Positions 1 to 11,001 of a stretch of DNA of 64,000 nt are shown one piece after another (within the stretch, counting starts at the first letter, position 1; every line of letters starts with the position of its first letter). The notes below the pieces were generated by a model. It worked only from the letters and a program-made list of their open reading frames with translations. It was not told the origin of the DNA and did no database searches. Made by a program: the position numbers and the translations under genes. Where the stretch lies: assembly GCA_038503035.1 (NCBI GenBank), contig JAVSML010000980.1:322225-386224 (forward strand), written 5' to 3'. This DNA is from Crocodylus rhombifer (taxonomy: Eukaryota > Chordata > Crocodylia > Crocodylidae).

Positions 1-245
1 GTGTCCACAAGTATGCTGCTAAGATTCTAAGTTGAATCCTTACCTCTGGAGATTACACTGCTGTCAGAAAGCCCCTAGGGGAGGTAGAGTACTTGTACCA
101 TTGTGCCTTCCAGGACGCAGTGCTGCAGTTTCCTGAGGATTTCCCTAGATGGGGAGGAAGACCTAGATTGGTTGGATGCCACCCTCAATTGAAAATTTCT
201 GCTTCCTCATCTCAAACCATTGAGTTAAAAAGACTGAATTGAATA

Positions 246-1330
246 AAGAACACTTTGCGGTTCACTGGGGATGCACAGGTGTGGCTTGGGGTGAAGAGCT
301 TAGACCCCAGCACAGATATTGGGCCCCACTTGGTGGGTCCCAGGCTCATTTGGGTCAGGAGGGTGGAAGGGCTACCAGGTGCTTGTGGGGGGACAGGGGT
401 GGTGCTCTGATGCCCTGCTCCTGGTTCCCAGGGGGCTACAGACTCTGAGGGCCTCCATGAACTCTGTGGCTTTTCCTTACCTGTCCTGAAAGCTAGTTTG
501 TCAATTTCATATTTCTTCTGTGGCCTCTGCAGCTGCGAGTCCCAGGCTCATTTGAGGTGGGGAGATGGGTATGTGGAGTATATGGACAGGTTGCTGATTG
601 CTGTCGGGGGCTGTGACTCCCTGCATGTGTTGCCCAGGGGCTTGGGTTCTCCACAGGCTCTCCAAGATCTCCACTGTTTTGCTTTTTGCAAGACTTGCAT
701 TGGAATGCATTTTGTCAACGTCACTTCTCTGTACGGGGCCTGTGCTGCGGATCCCAGGCTCTATTGGGTAGGGGGTGGGAATGGAGGGGTTGCCAGGTGG
801 GGGGGGGGGGGGCAGACTTCCCTCTGCATGTAGGGCTGGGGAGGTGCTACATGCTCTGGAGGGCCCCAACATCCCCCCCCCCCCGCCAACTCTGTTTTGT
901 TGTCTACTTACCAAAGCATTTTGTCAGTTTCAGTGCCCTGAATAAATATACCCTATGTTGCAAAGTTGTAAGCTCACTTGGGGTAGGGGATTTCCAGGTT
1001 CTTGGAATGCTGTGTGACCCTGATGCTCATGGTGTTGGGGGATGGCAGGGGGGCATAGGTGCTCTGACCTTCCCCCCTGCCCTCACCAAATAACTCTAGG
1101 GCTTTTCAACATCTGCCCTAAAAAGCTATTTTGTTTATTTCACCTTCCAACTGCATTCACTTGAGTTGTTGGCTCCCAAACTTGTTTGTGGTGGTGGTGA
1201 GAATTGAGGGGTAGCCAAAAGCTGTGGAGGAGGGCAGATGTATTTTGCCCCTGCTTGTAGTATGTGTAGGTCTGGGGGCTGAAGTGCCCAGGGTCTGTAG
1301 CAGGGATCTGAGATTGAGAAGGTAGCTTTC
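246..1330. repeat. Divergent tandem array, unit about 210 bp, about 5 copies
   Basis: A landmark of the type AAGCATTTTGTCAGTTTCA recurs near 491, 706, 913 and 1122, spacing 215, 207 and 209 bases, with a weaker match near 246. Each unit then has, in the same order, a CCCAGGCTC-like motif, a G-rich block with a GGGTTGCCAGG-like motif, and a closing CTCTG/GGCTTTT-like motif. The order and spacing indicate tandem duplication of one unit followed by strong divergence and growth of G and C runs (near 806 and 874). The open frames here differ between units and are not conserved, so the array is not coding. Confidence 0.6.
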
Positions 1331-2746
1331 CAAGCACGGTTGGAAAAGTTGGAGAGTTTTTGGGGTATCCCAAAGTACCCATCCTCCAGTGAACCATGAG
1401 CAGGGGGCCAAATACACACCCAGCATCTTGCAACCCTTTCATTCCCACTATTGTCTGCCCCAAATGACCCTGGGACCCACACCCAGGGTCTCTAAGAAGG
1501 AAGTAAAACTGACACAGAGGTTTTCTGCTTCTGTACTAGGTAGGCTGTAGAGTCCTGGCTGCATTCCAGAACAGCCCCTTGCCCCTTGTTTGGGAAGGAT
1601 GAAGAGAAGTGCAGTTTGGGGTGCCTGAAGGACCGAGCAGACACTAGGCATGAAATGCTGTGTTCTCATGTCTTTTTTTGGTTCATGGAGGACTGGTTCA
1701 AAACTGCACTTGATTTTCCCATTGTACTTTTAAAATGTTCCAGGAAGCTTAAATAGGTTTTAAGTGGCCTGCCCGTCTAGACTTGTGGCGTTTAAAGTGG
1801 ATTTAAGATGTTCTGTTGCATCTGTCCACACTCTTACTCTCCTAGTTGCTTCTTGACTCATCCTGGAGTCACTGCACTGTGACTGTCTGTCCTGGCCCCT
1901 TCCTAAGCCAGCTCTGTGTACGTCATACCTCCCCCCCACTATTCATGCTTTGGGAGCTAACTTCCTATTTGCATGGTTAAGCTTTTTCCTGATAATTCCA
2001 TTAACTGATGGTTATTAACAGTTAATTTTATCCAACAGTTTCAAAACACTTAAAAGTCAACTTTGCATACACTTAACCTTTTTTTTTTTACAGTTATTTG
2101 CATCAATAAATGTAGCCTTCTCTTGGAAGAAGAGTTAACAAGTGTAATTTTAATCAGTACACAGTTCAGGATAGAAAGTAAACAATTTTATCTGGACCAA
2201 AGATAATCTACCAGTTGGAATATATTACCGGGTGACTTGAAAACTTGCACGTTTACTATAAAGAACATGTTGGCATATGAAATGGCCTTAGCTAACCCAG
2301 TCAAGGCCTCTAAGAAAATAGAGAGGTGTCTTTAAACAGAAACTGTAATGAAAACCTATGATTAAATTCCCTCCCTTCCATTTAGAAGTTGCAACTCTGA
2401 GAGGAAGGAAAATTCTGAATTGCAGCGTGGCATGTCACTGAATGTATTGAGATGCTAGCAAGTCGGGTATAATCAGTGATGATTAATACTGAAACCAATT
2501 GATTTTTTTTGATTAAAAAAATAATTCTTCAAGATTTCTGAAATGTATGATGCTGTGTTTTTATGTGCTTTATACCCATTTGGTACCAGATTGATTCTTA
2601 TTTAATGAAGTGGCCCAAACTTTAGCCAGTGATACAGTTTTTATATTTATTGTGTTAGTCACTCAACAGTTAAGTCATTTTTGCCTGTTATTTGTGAAAT
2701 GTGGGTCAAAAGAGGTGATAAATAAAGTATGTTATCATAGGATCAT

Positions 2747-3460
2747 TAGTGGTGTGTGAAATGGGCCGTATTTGATTTAGAAGGGTTCAGCCCAGATCAG
2801 GGACGGTGATTCGAGTAGTTGATTCAGATGACTGTCCCGTTTTGATTCAGCTGAATCCAAATCTGAAGATTCAGTGCTGATTTAGAGAATCAGTGATTTG
2901 GCCACAGACACAGCTTTAAATGTTTTTTCTACATACCTTGAGGTACCAGGTGTAGCTCGTAAATGCTGCAATGGTGGGACGAATAGAGTGTCTCATGGGA
3001 GCGTGGAGGGGGCCCCCCCCCCGCGTGCTTGGCAGCTAAACCAGAAGTGGACCAGAAGTACTTCCAGTCAACTTCTGGGTCTGCTGCTGAGCACGCTGGC
3101 GCTGCCCCCCCAGTGCCTCCCTGGCTCAGCGGCTGTGGGGGCACCCCAGGCGCCTGCCCCCAGATCCAGGAGGCACCAGTAGCCAAGCTGGCAGGGGGTG
3201 CATGGGGGCCGCCACATGCTCCCCAGCAGACCCGAAAGTGGACTGGAAGTGCTTCTGGTACACTTCTGGATCTGTTGCTGAGTGCGGTGAGGACCTTCCT
3301 GTGCTCCTGTGGGATGCTCCATACGCCCCACCATCTCAGTGTTCATGAGCTGCACCTGGTAACTTGAGGTGTGTAGAAAAAACATTTAAAGCTGTGTCTA
3401 TGTCCAAATCTCTCCAGATCGATTCAGAGGGTTCCGATTTGATTTGGAGAGATTACATTT
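2747..3460. mobile_element. Non-autonomous hAT-like element with internal inverted repeats
   Basis: The left end, TAGTGGTGTGTGAA, resembles the TAGGGCTGTGTGAA end of the element at 42403. Near both ends are segments rich in GATTCAG and AATCCAAAT motifs, as in that element. Two inverted arms of about 65 bases lie at about 2893-2960 and 3343-3412; both contain the core ACAGCTTTAAATGTTTTTTC or its complement with few mismatches. Between them is a GC-rich body. The right terminus is not clear and may be lost. Short open frames inside do not resemble a transposase, so it is probably mobilised in trans. Confidence 0.55.
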
Positions 3461-3946
3461 GTTACATTGTTATGAAGGTATTTACAGTAAAGAAAAATAA
3501 AAAAAAATCATTGAACATACTCTTTCCACTTTTTTGCTGTAAAAAATAAATAATTTGGGTGCAGGCATTTTGTTCCAAACAGTTGCTGCATGCATTTTTT
3601 TTTTAACTAAGGGATTATAGTTCCTCCCACTCCTGCTAAAAGAGAGCAGTTTGGAATCTGTTTGCAAATAAATTTGTTTCCTCCTAGAGTAAGAGAGATT
3701 TGTCTTGGGAACCTGAAATGATTTGAAGACCTCCTTTTTTTTTTTTACTTATTTATTGTCTGGATATAATAAACATTTAAGCGTATGCTTGACTTCTGCG
3801 CATGTGGTTACATGATATGAACAGGATCATGGAGTTTTAGAAATGTATTGAATTGGTCAGTCTATCTGCAATGGCATACTATGTGCATATACTTAATGCA
3901 CTGAAGAGTGAATATTTTATTGTACCATTGTTTTCCATCTTTTTAG

Positions 3947-4023
3947 CATTTTCTGGATTTTCAACTAATACCAAGTATGATCCATATCAGATTAAAGCAG
4001 AAATAGCAAGCCGTCGTGACAGA
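3947..4023 (+). CDS. WWC3: WWC3 exon A (25 codons plus split first codon)
   Basis: The 77-bp exon is bounded by a pyrimidine tract with AG at 3945-3946 and by the strong donor GTGAGT at 4024. It starts with two bases that complete a codon from the missing upstream exon and ends in phase 0. It encodes FSGFSTNTKYDPYQIKAEIA followed by SRRDR. The KYDP..IKAEIA segment is a WWC-family hallmark at the start of the first coiled coil after the WW domains. WWC proteins are cytosolic scaffolds that promote LATS1/2 phosphorylation of YAP. The assignment to WWC3 rather than WWC1 or WWC2 rests mainly on later exons and on remembered family sequence. An open frame running in from 3853 is intron read-through, not an alternative start. 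Confidence 0.93.
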
Positions 4024-5532
4024 GTGAGTAATCTTTTTTCAATAGCATTACAAAGTTTAAAGGAGCAAGGAGTATGTATATATAGTGATATGTGTGCATA
4101 CAAACTTAATTTTTTTTCAGTAATGTAATTTGTGGTAGGTGAGGAGGGCACCTGCCTCAGGTGCCAACATTGGGGTACCAGAATGGTGCCTCTCCCCATC
4201 CCACCCCTGTCTTCCCACCCTGCCACTATTCTAGCAATAACTGCAGCCCTGTGCTGCTACTGTTGCAGCAGCAGCTGGGTGCTGGAATACCATGCTGCAG
4301 CTGTATCAGCAACAACCAGAATGAACAACACCAGCTGAGGCCTTCTTAAGTCCCCAGAGCAGGTAAGACTCCTGCTTCCTCCCCCAGCTCCCCAGCCTGC
4401 TACGCAGGGCACAGTCCTGGTTAGTTGTGCCTCTGCTTATTTTGTTAATGTTAAGCTAAGTTGTGTGGACATGCTTTCTAAAATTGAATGCTTTTAAAAT
4501 GTTGCTATTCTAAGCAGTTTAATAATAAAAAAATGTAATGTTTACTATGTCACAGTGACTTGCAAAGCAAACTAGGTCATTTTACAAGCATATAGAATTT
4601 TCTGATATGAATGACACCTTGTACAACTTGAATTTTGAAAAAAAATTTTGTCTCAGTTTTGTCACCAGGAGTAAATATTTTGCAGTCCATATAGTATTTC
4701 CATTTAACACTTATGCGAAACAATTATCATCTTATTTTACAGTTATTTTCATTAGGCTCCCAGGGGTGTAACTGAGGCTATCATTTGTATTTGGAACATC
4801 ATTAATAATTCAGTGGGAGCACAAGCCAGGATGAATTTTATCTCGCTTGACCAGAGCTGTTTTATAAAGGAATAAAAGCAAAAGCACCCCACAGTAATAA
4901 TATATAATTCTAAGTACATAGAATGTCTTTCTGTCATAAGGTGCCATTTTTATGTGATTTTTGAGAGCAGAAGCACACTTCAGGATGCTGTCTTTTCTAA
5001 GTAGATGGAAGTGGCAGAGATGCATTATGGGTGGCTTTCTAAAAGCCATAACACTCTTAATAGAAAACAGGATAAATCTTCATGTGTAACTGTGCAGTAG
5101 ATTTCAGCAATTACAAAATGTAGTGTATAACTTAAAGTTCCCCAAAATCTTTCTGAATTGAGTGTTTCTTTTATTAATACATAAAGGGGAGCTTAGCATG
5201 CTAGACACTCAGCACATGAAATAAATAAAATGCATATCTCTGATGGGTGGTGTTCCTGTTTTTGTTTTTATCACATACTGATCAACTTTCCACTTAAGTG
5301 TTTCTGTAAATAAATCCTAGTTGCCACCCATCAAAGGCATTTAATCTATCTGTATGTGTTTACAAAACAGTATGTAGTTGACTTAATGTGCAAAAAAAGA
5401 GAAAAGAATCCAACAAGAAAATTGCGTTCGATTTGTCTCAGATAAATTGACCCAGTTTGTTTAAAGAGGGTTTTCCATTTATGTATAGATTATGCTTCAT
5501 TGTCTCCTCTGATTCATTAGCAAAGTGACAGT

Positions 5533-5948
5533 GGCCCTGAACAGGTGTTCATTTCTAGTGGTGGAAATTTCTGGGAAGTTTCCTGGAAGGGATGGAGCAA
5601 GTCTCTTGCAAGAAAAAACACTCCTAGTCTGGTCCAGAAGGGGAATGGAGCAGTGAGTCAAAGCCCTCTTCCCATTTCCCAGACTAAGGTTGGAAGACAA
5701 ACAAGGAACAGCTGCTCCTCCACTCTGTTCCTGGTGATGGGAGAACAATCTCTCCACTCTCTTCCCAGACCAGAGTCCCTGGTTTAGGGCATGGGTTGGG
5801 GGCTTTGACTCACTGTTCCACTTGTCTCCTGGACCAGACTGGAGAGGAACATACAAGTGTTCTTTCTTGTGAGAGATTTTCAACATTTCCTCCCTTCCAG
5901 GTTGTCACCTGGAAGATCTTTCCTCCTAGAAGGGATGTTTGCCCTGGG
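5533..5948. repeat. Foldback element with about 140-bp inverted arms
   Basis: The left arm (5533-5666) and right arm (5799-5948) are imperfect reverse complements. Shared landmarks in mirror order include GGCTTTGACTCACTG, CTGGACCAGACT, TTCTTG.GAGA and CCCTTCCAGG. The 130-bp spacer has further short complementarity. The structure looks like a MITE or snapback DNA element, or an inverted duplication. No clear target duplication was found and the superfamily is unknown. Confidence 0.6.
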
Positions 5949-6246
5949 AGAAATTGGATGAATGCTTGTATTGTTGTAGCAGTGACTCTCAGGGTAGAAA
6001 GAATGCCTGTATGTCACTAATGTATTCCATGTGTGTTAGGTGAACTTTTGAGTTGCACACACCAATGCATGTTGAATTAATATAAAGAATGCAACATACT
6101 GGACACTAAGAACATTTATGGATAAGATATTAGCCATATGGTTTCTCATAAAAATAAGACAAGCCAAATGTTAACTATGTATTATCTGATGAGGTTTGAT
6201 GATACAGTGATTTTTCACTGTGTTTGATGAAGGATGAGGGAGACGT

Positions 6247-7118
6247 TTCATAGTTAGTAGGGTCGGGAGGGACCTGAGCAGATCATCAAGTCTGACCCCC
6301 TGCCATGGTAGGAAAGAGTACTGGGGTCAAATGACCCCAGCAAGGTGATTGTCTAGCCTTATCTTAAAGACCACCAGGGTATGAGCCAGCACCGCTTCAC
6401 TTGGAAGTTGATTCCAGATCCTAGCCGCCCTGACTGTGAAGTAGCGCCTCCTGATGTCTATTCTGAATCTACGCTCTGCCAGCTTGTGGCCATTATTTCT
6501 AGTCACTCCTGGTATTGCTTGGGGGAACAGGGACTCCCCCAATGTCTTGTGATCCCCCCCGACTAGTTTGTAACAGGTCACTAGATCCCCCGTCAACCTT
6601 CTCTTGTGGAGGCTGAATAGATTTGGGTCCCGTAGCCTCTCCTCATAGGGCCTGCCCTGCTGGCCCTGATCATGGGAGTGGCCCTCCTCTGGACCCTCTC
6701 CATGTTGTCCACATCCTTCTTGAAGTGTGGCGCCCAGAACTGGACTCAGTACTCCAGCTGCGGCCTGACCAGTGCCGCATAGAGGGGGAGGATCACCTCC
6801 TTGGACCTGCTCGAGATGCATCTGTGGATGCATGACTTGGTGCGGTTGTCCTTCCTGACTACATCCCCACACTGTTGGCCCATGTTCATTTTGACATCGA
6901 TGAAGATTCCAAGATCCTTTTCTGCCTCTGCACTGACAAAAAGGGAGTTCCCCAGCCTGTAGGTATGGTGCTGGTTCTTCATCCCCAGGTGCATCACCTT
7001 GCACTTGTCAGTGTTGAATCCCATCCTGTTCTTATCCGCCCACCCTTGTAACCTGTCTAGGTGCGATTGCAACCTATTCCTCCCTTCTAGGGTGCCCACT
7101 TCTCCCCGCATCTTAGTG
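6247..7118 (-). mobile_element. CR1-type LINE, 5'-truncated, reverse transcriptase C-terminal part
   Basis: On the minus strand the sequence encodes a degraded C-terminal reverse transcriptase typical of CR1, including recognisable segments such as KCKVMHLG, EKDLGI and LVRPQLEY. The reading continues in two overlapping frames (about 7111-6746 and 7004-6327), so there is at least one frameshift. The 3' end on the minus strand, near 6247, has the CR1-style terminal segment (GGGAGGGACC, ATGA-like tail). The endonuclease and most of the reverse transcriptase are missing, as is usual for CR1 insertions. It is inactive. Confidence 0.85.
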
Positions 7119-8231
7119 TTATGTTAATCATTAAGTCATGTTAATCATTTTGTCATCTACTGATTTACATAGAAACTGTATCAGTGGCCTGATAAGTTAT
7201 ATATGGCACCCTAAATCCTGTTTATTTACCTTTTTTTGTCGCATAAAACAGCTTTGAATTTAAAATGCACTTTAGGAAAAGTAAATTTCTGAATACAGAA
7301 ACATTTGTGAGAGTTTTACTTTTTTATTTTACTCCCATTTAAGATAGGTTATTTCTGGAGGAAATATTTTTGTTTTAATCTTTGTTTTAAGTGCATCTTA
7401 TACTTGAACGAATATAGTAGTGTTTATTTTTAGACTCTTTTCTTGTGGCAGCATAGTAATCATTGTAGTACAGTGTCTCTCCCGTAAACCTACTTTTCAA
7501 ACTAAATTTTCAAAACAGGTATGCAAAACCACATCTATCCTCAACATACCGTGTCTTTCTTGTATATGTATTAAAATGAACACAGATTAATGAATGACAA
7601 TTAAGGTAGTAAAAACTGCTAGTTTATCTCCCCAGGCATGTACCTGAATCTTTGGAGCACTATAATAAGCAGCTGCTTGTTGTACTGTGATGCAAATGAC
7701 CATTTAGGCAAGTTTCATTTTGCCTTTGTGTGAGTTTTGTAATTAAAAAAAAAAAAATGCGACAATAGTTAAATGTTCTTCCTAGAAACATTAATATTCT
7801 TCCCACGTGAAAAATCCATAAAATTGAACCTCTTCCCCTTTCCAGCTGCTGGAGCTGGTTCTTGCAAAATACTTCAAGTATAGCCTGGGAGGTCTATGGG
7901 CGCTTGTCTACAACTACAAGAAGGGAAATTGCCTGTGGACTGGGACTGGCTGGTTGTTAGTACAAGTGATTGCAGATAGCATAAGAATAGACAATACAAG
8001 CAAACTGCTGTTCTCTAAATATGTTAGTGGTGTGGATGTTGGATTGGATTTTATTAATGTTTCTACAAAGTTTTTGATTTCGTTGTTCATAGATTTAAAA
8101 AATATTAAATGCAATCACTTTTTTAGTTTGAACAGTACACTCTAACTCAAGTTTTTGTATTTTTATAGAACAATTCTAGCTATTTAGTGAGGTGCTATTA
8201 CAGTTTTTGCCTAATTTTTTTTTGTTTCAAG

Positions 8232-8311
8232 CTTTCTAGGTTAAAACGAGAGTTGGCACAGATGAAACAAGAATTGCAGTATAAAGAGAGAGGAGTGGAA
8301 ACATTGCAAGA
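8232..8311 (+). CDS. WWC3: WWC3 exon B (26 codons plus split codon)
   Basis: The 80-bp exon lies between the acceptor TTTCAAG at 8225-8231 and the donor GTGAGT at 8312. It starts in phase 0 and ends two bases into a Glu codon completed at 17762. It encodes LSRLKRELAQMKQELQYKER followed by GVETLQ. The heptad pattern of Leu, Met and Lys/Glu residues continues the coiled coil begun in exon A. In WWC proteins this coiled coil supports dimerisation and partner binding. The junction with exon A gives RRDR-LSRLKREL, the expected family sequence. Confidence 0.94.
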
Positions 8312-9676
8312 GTGAGTCAAAGGGGTTTTATTTCTCTTGTATGAAATTCTTGTTACTGAATTGGAAATGTTTCAGGACTTTAGTTAATACATAACCTGCT
8401 GCTATACATTTTAAAATCCGAATTATTCTGCTTTACAATGTTTTCTCTTTGATAAGGCAAGACTATGTATTCAAGACTGTTTCAGATTAGTTTAGGTTAT
8501 TATTCCATTAGCTATTGTGTGAGCAAGTATCATGCTCACATATTAACCAGAATGTAGTCTTGAATTATGCAAAATATGGAAACTAGTAAGTTCAGAACAG
8601 TCATAACATCTAAAATATTTAAAAAAACCCTATAGTAATTTCATTTGGAGGTCTATGCAGATTTAGTTCTGCCCTAATATTACAACTATTATTACAACTT
8701 TGAGTTTTCTTTATTAATTGCTGACTTTCATACGGCAATCCAATAGATGGAAGCTTGCTTTCTTCATCTTTTTTCTGCTGGCTAAATATGGTACTATATA
8801 ATCAATAACAGATATACAAGTAAGGGGAAAATGAATATAAACAGTACACACCTAATAATATATAAATACTTATCTCATTAGGGTTTTTTTGCTTTAAAGC
8901 ATACAGAACAGGGTAGCATGGCCGGGGACTTCACTGACAAGATAAGCTAGTCATTCTTAGTCTAAATATATTTAAAAAGACTATGTAAGAGTAATCCTTA
9001 CACCTAGTAGCAAATAGATGTATATAGCATCCTCAAGACCAATTGGCAATGTATTGTAGTAATAAGAGAAGTCACAAGGTAAAAGGTAAATGTTTAAATT
9101 GAAAAATGATGGCTGCTTCAAAACAGGCAGTATCATACAATGCTGCAGTAGTCATGCAAGAGTTAGCTTGTATCGTACACACAAATATTTATACCTTACA
9201 TGGTTACTTAATATTCTCTCTGTGAATAATAACTTTAAACTAAATATAAATTCCGGCTTTTCTTTCCTTTCTTTCCTATGAAAATGAGGTTAGTTTAAAA
9301 GGAGAGCAATGAGATTCTAATTTAGGGATCCATTCAATTGTTTGTTTTTCTTTCTGATGGACTAGTCACTATATAGGAAAAAGCCAAGATCAAAAAAGGT
9401 GGGGCTTAAAGGCAACTCTAAATATACCTTAAAACTACATATTTTATATGACCTTCAGGGAGATAAAATTATGAATCTCGGTGTTAATGTTTGTGATCTT
9501 AACCCAGATTAAATTGCTCACTTTGGGGTGCAAAGGTGATAGTTCAGTTGCTACTAAGAATTGATACTTTGGGAATCTGATCAACTAGCACTTCTAGCAC
9601 AAACACGAGTATACTTGCTGTGCTAGTGAATTCTCATTGTTGATGACGTTGTGATACTGTGCTCACTCTGTCCTGC

Positions 9677-9681
<5 letters not shown>

Positions 9682-9717
<36 letters not shown>
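9682..9717. repeat. (CA)n microsatellite, about 18 units
   Basis: An uninterrupted run of alternating A and C is followed by a C-rich stretch. It sits at the left edge of the hAT-like fragment. It is long enough to be length-polymorphic. Confidence 0.95.
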
Positions 9718-9718
<1 letters not shown>

Positions 9719-9719
<1 letters not shown>

Positions 9720-10271
9720 CCGTCTCCCCCCGCTTGTCGCCTCAGGGAGCTGGAGCTGAACCTGGACTCTGTGCCGGTAACTAGGGGGCTGGAGGAGGTT
9801 GGGGGGGGGGGGGAACTCCACCAGACCCCATCCTCTGCCTGGTCCCCCAGCCCCAGCTCCCGGTTCTTTAAAAAAAAAAAAATCCCTGCATTCACCAGCT
9901 GCTGCCAGGTAGGGGGATGAGCCCCGCTGTCCCTCACTGCCCTGGGCTGCGTGGGGGTCTCTCTCAAAAGCCCCCATCCCCTGCCTGCTGTCCCAGCCCC
10001 ATTTGATAGGTGCCCCACCTGGCCTCAGCTCCCGGTTCTTTAAAAAAAGAAAGAAAAGCTCCACACTCACTGGCTGGTGCAGCGGCTGTTGGAGCTTCTG
10101 GGGGCTTGTAGCAGAGCCCCCACATAGCATGGGGTAGTGTGGGGCAGTGGGAATCTCTGAATCAGATTGGGATTAATAGATTTGGGACACTGATTTGAGT
10201 CACCAAATGGAATCATTGTCCCCTGAATTGGCTGAATCCGAAGCAAATACTAGCTGCTTCACACAGGCCTA
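9719..10271. mobile_element. hAT-like non-autonomous element, right part
   Basis: The right end reads GCTTCACACAGGCCTA at 10256-10271, matching the ends of the element at 42403-43822. It is preceded by the same subterminal motifs (TTGTCCCCTGAATTGG, GGCTGAATCCGAA). The GC-rich body has an internal duplication: CAGCTCCCGGTTCTTTAAAA occurs near 9850 and again near 10027. No left terminal repeat is found, and the fragment abuts the CA microsatellite, so the left side seems lost. Open frames on either strand reflect the GC-rich body and are not genes. Confidence 0.6.
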
Positions 10272-10794
10272 GCATTTTCTTCAAGATTGTCTCTTGTGTA
10301 CACTTGCTTGTTGAGCAGTGTATTTCACTGTGGCTTCTTGGTTTATGAGCCACAGAGTTTGTGTTATAAAAAAAAGCCTTGCAGGGAAGTGTTTTTTTTA
10401 CTTTGTTTTGAATATTTTCTTTCTACTTATATGCAAGTCTGATAATTTGTTTCATCAGTTCTTACAGAGCAAGTGCATTGTCAGAAAATAATACAAGTTT
10501 ATTTCCCCCCTTTTAAATGAAAATTTCTATTTTTTGGCAGATTCTTTAAACTTAGTCATCTTATGAATTCCTATCTTTGTGTTACATTTCTTAAAAACTT
10601 TGTCTTCCAAGACTACTTTCTGCCTTCTCTTGGTCAAGTCAAAAGTATTTTTAAATTTCATTTTCACAGGATTACCAGATCTAAAATGGCAGGAGTCTCA
10701 TCCAGCTTTTGCCTTTTCTGTCATGTTCTTTATTTAGCTTTAAGTGAGTCTTAGGCAACATTAGGAATCATTTCATTTGGGGGTTTACATCTAG

Positions 10795-11001
10795 TGGGTG
10801 CGTCTATATGAGACGCTTACTGTGCAGTAGCATGCCAGTCAAAAACTGCTAATAAGCTACAGCATGGTAAGCATCACAAAAAAGTGTGCAGGCTCTACTG
10901 CGCAGTAATTGTGGTTACTGTGCATTTAGTTAGTAATTAAGCAAATACTAAACTAAACATTCCTTAACTACTGCACATTAATGAATGTGTAGACACACCC
11001 A
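10795..11001. mobile_element. Short MITE-like element with GTCTAYA-type ends
   Basis: The left end, TGGGTGCGTCTATATGAGAC, and the reverse complement of the right end, TGGGTGTGTCTACACATTCA, are similar. Both run on to a shared inner motif (TGTGCAGTAG), giving imperfect terminal inverted repeats of about 35 bases in a 207-bp element. The same kind of end is seen at 28561-28945. Crocodilian genomes are known to carry abundant MITEs called Chompy; this is a possible match, not verified. Confidence 0.5.

Larger units (their letters stand above)
1..3946 (+). other. WWC3: Intron upstream of first visible WWC3 exon (3' part)
   Basis: This stretch ends in a pyrimidine-rich tract and the AG acceptor at 3945-3946. 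It must be intronic because the next exon begins with the last two bases of a codon. I looked for the exon that should precede it (the helix after the WW domains, rich in Gln, Lys and Glu) and did not find it, so that exon is probably upstream of the window. The stretch holds a divergent tandem array (about 246-1330) and a hAT-like element (2747-3460). Positions 1680-2740 and 3480-3940 are AT-rich with nothing recognisable. Confidence 0.75.
4024..8231 (+). other. WWC3: WWC3 intron A-B (4,208 bp)
   Basis: The intron runs from GTGAGT at 4024 to TTTCAAG ending at 8231. It contains the foldback element at 5533-5948 and a CR1 LINE relic at 6247-7118. A GC-rich patch at 4140-4440 has no recognised origin. 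The rest is AT-rich unique-looking sequence. Confidence 0.85.

Noticed and set aside
3853..3946. Possible alternative first exon or start Met reading into exon A
   Set aside because: In-frame but AT-rich, preceded by no promoter features, and it crosses a good pyrimidine tract and AG acceptor; family proteins continue upstream with WW domains.
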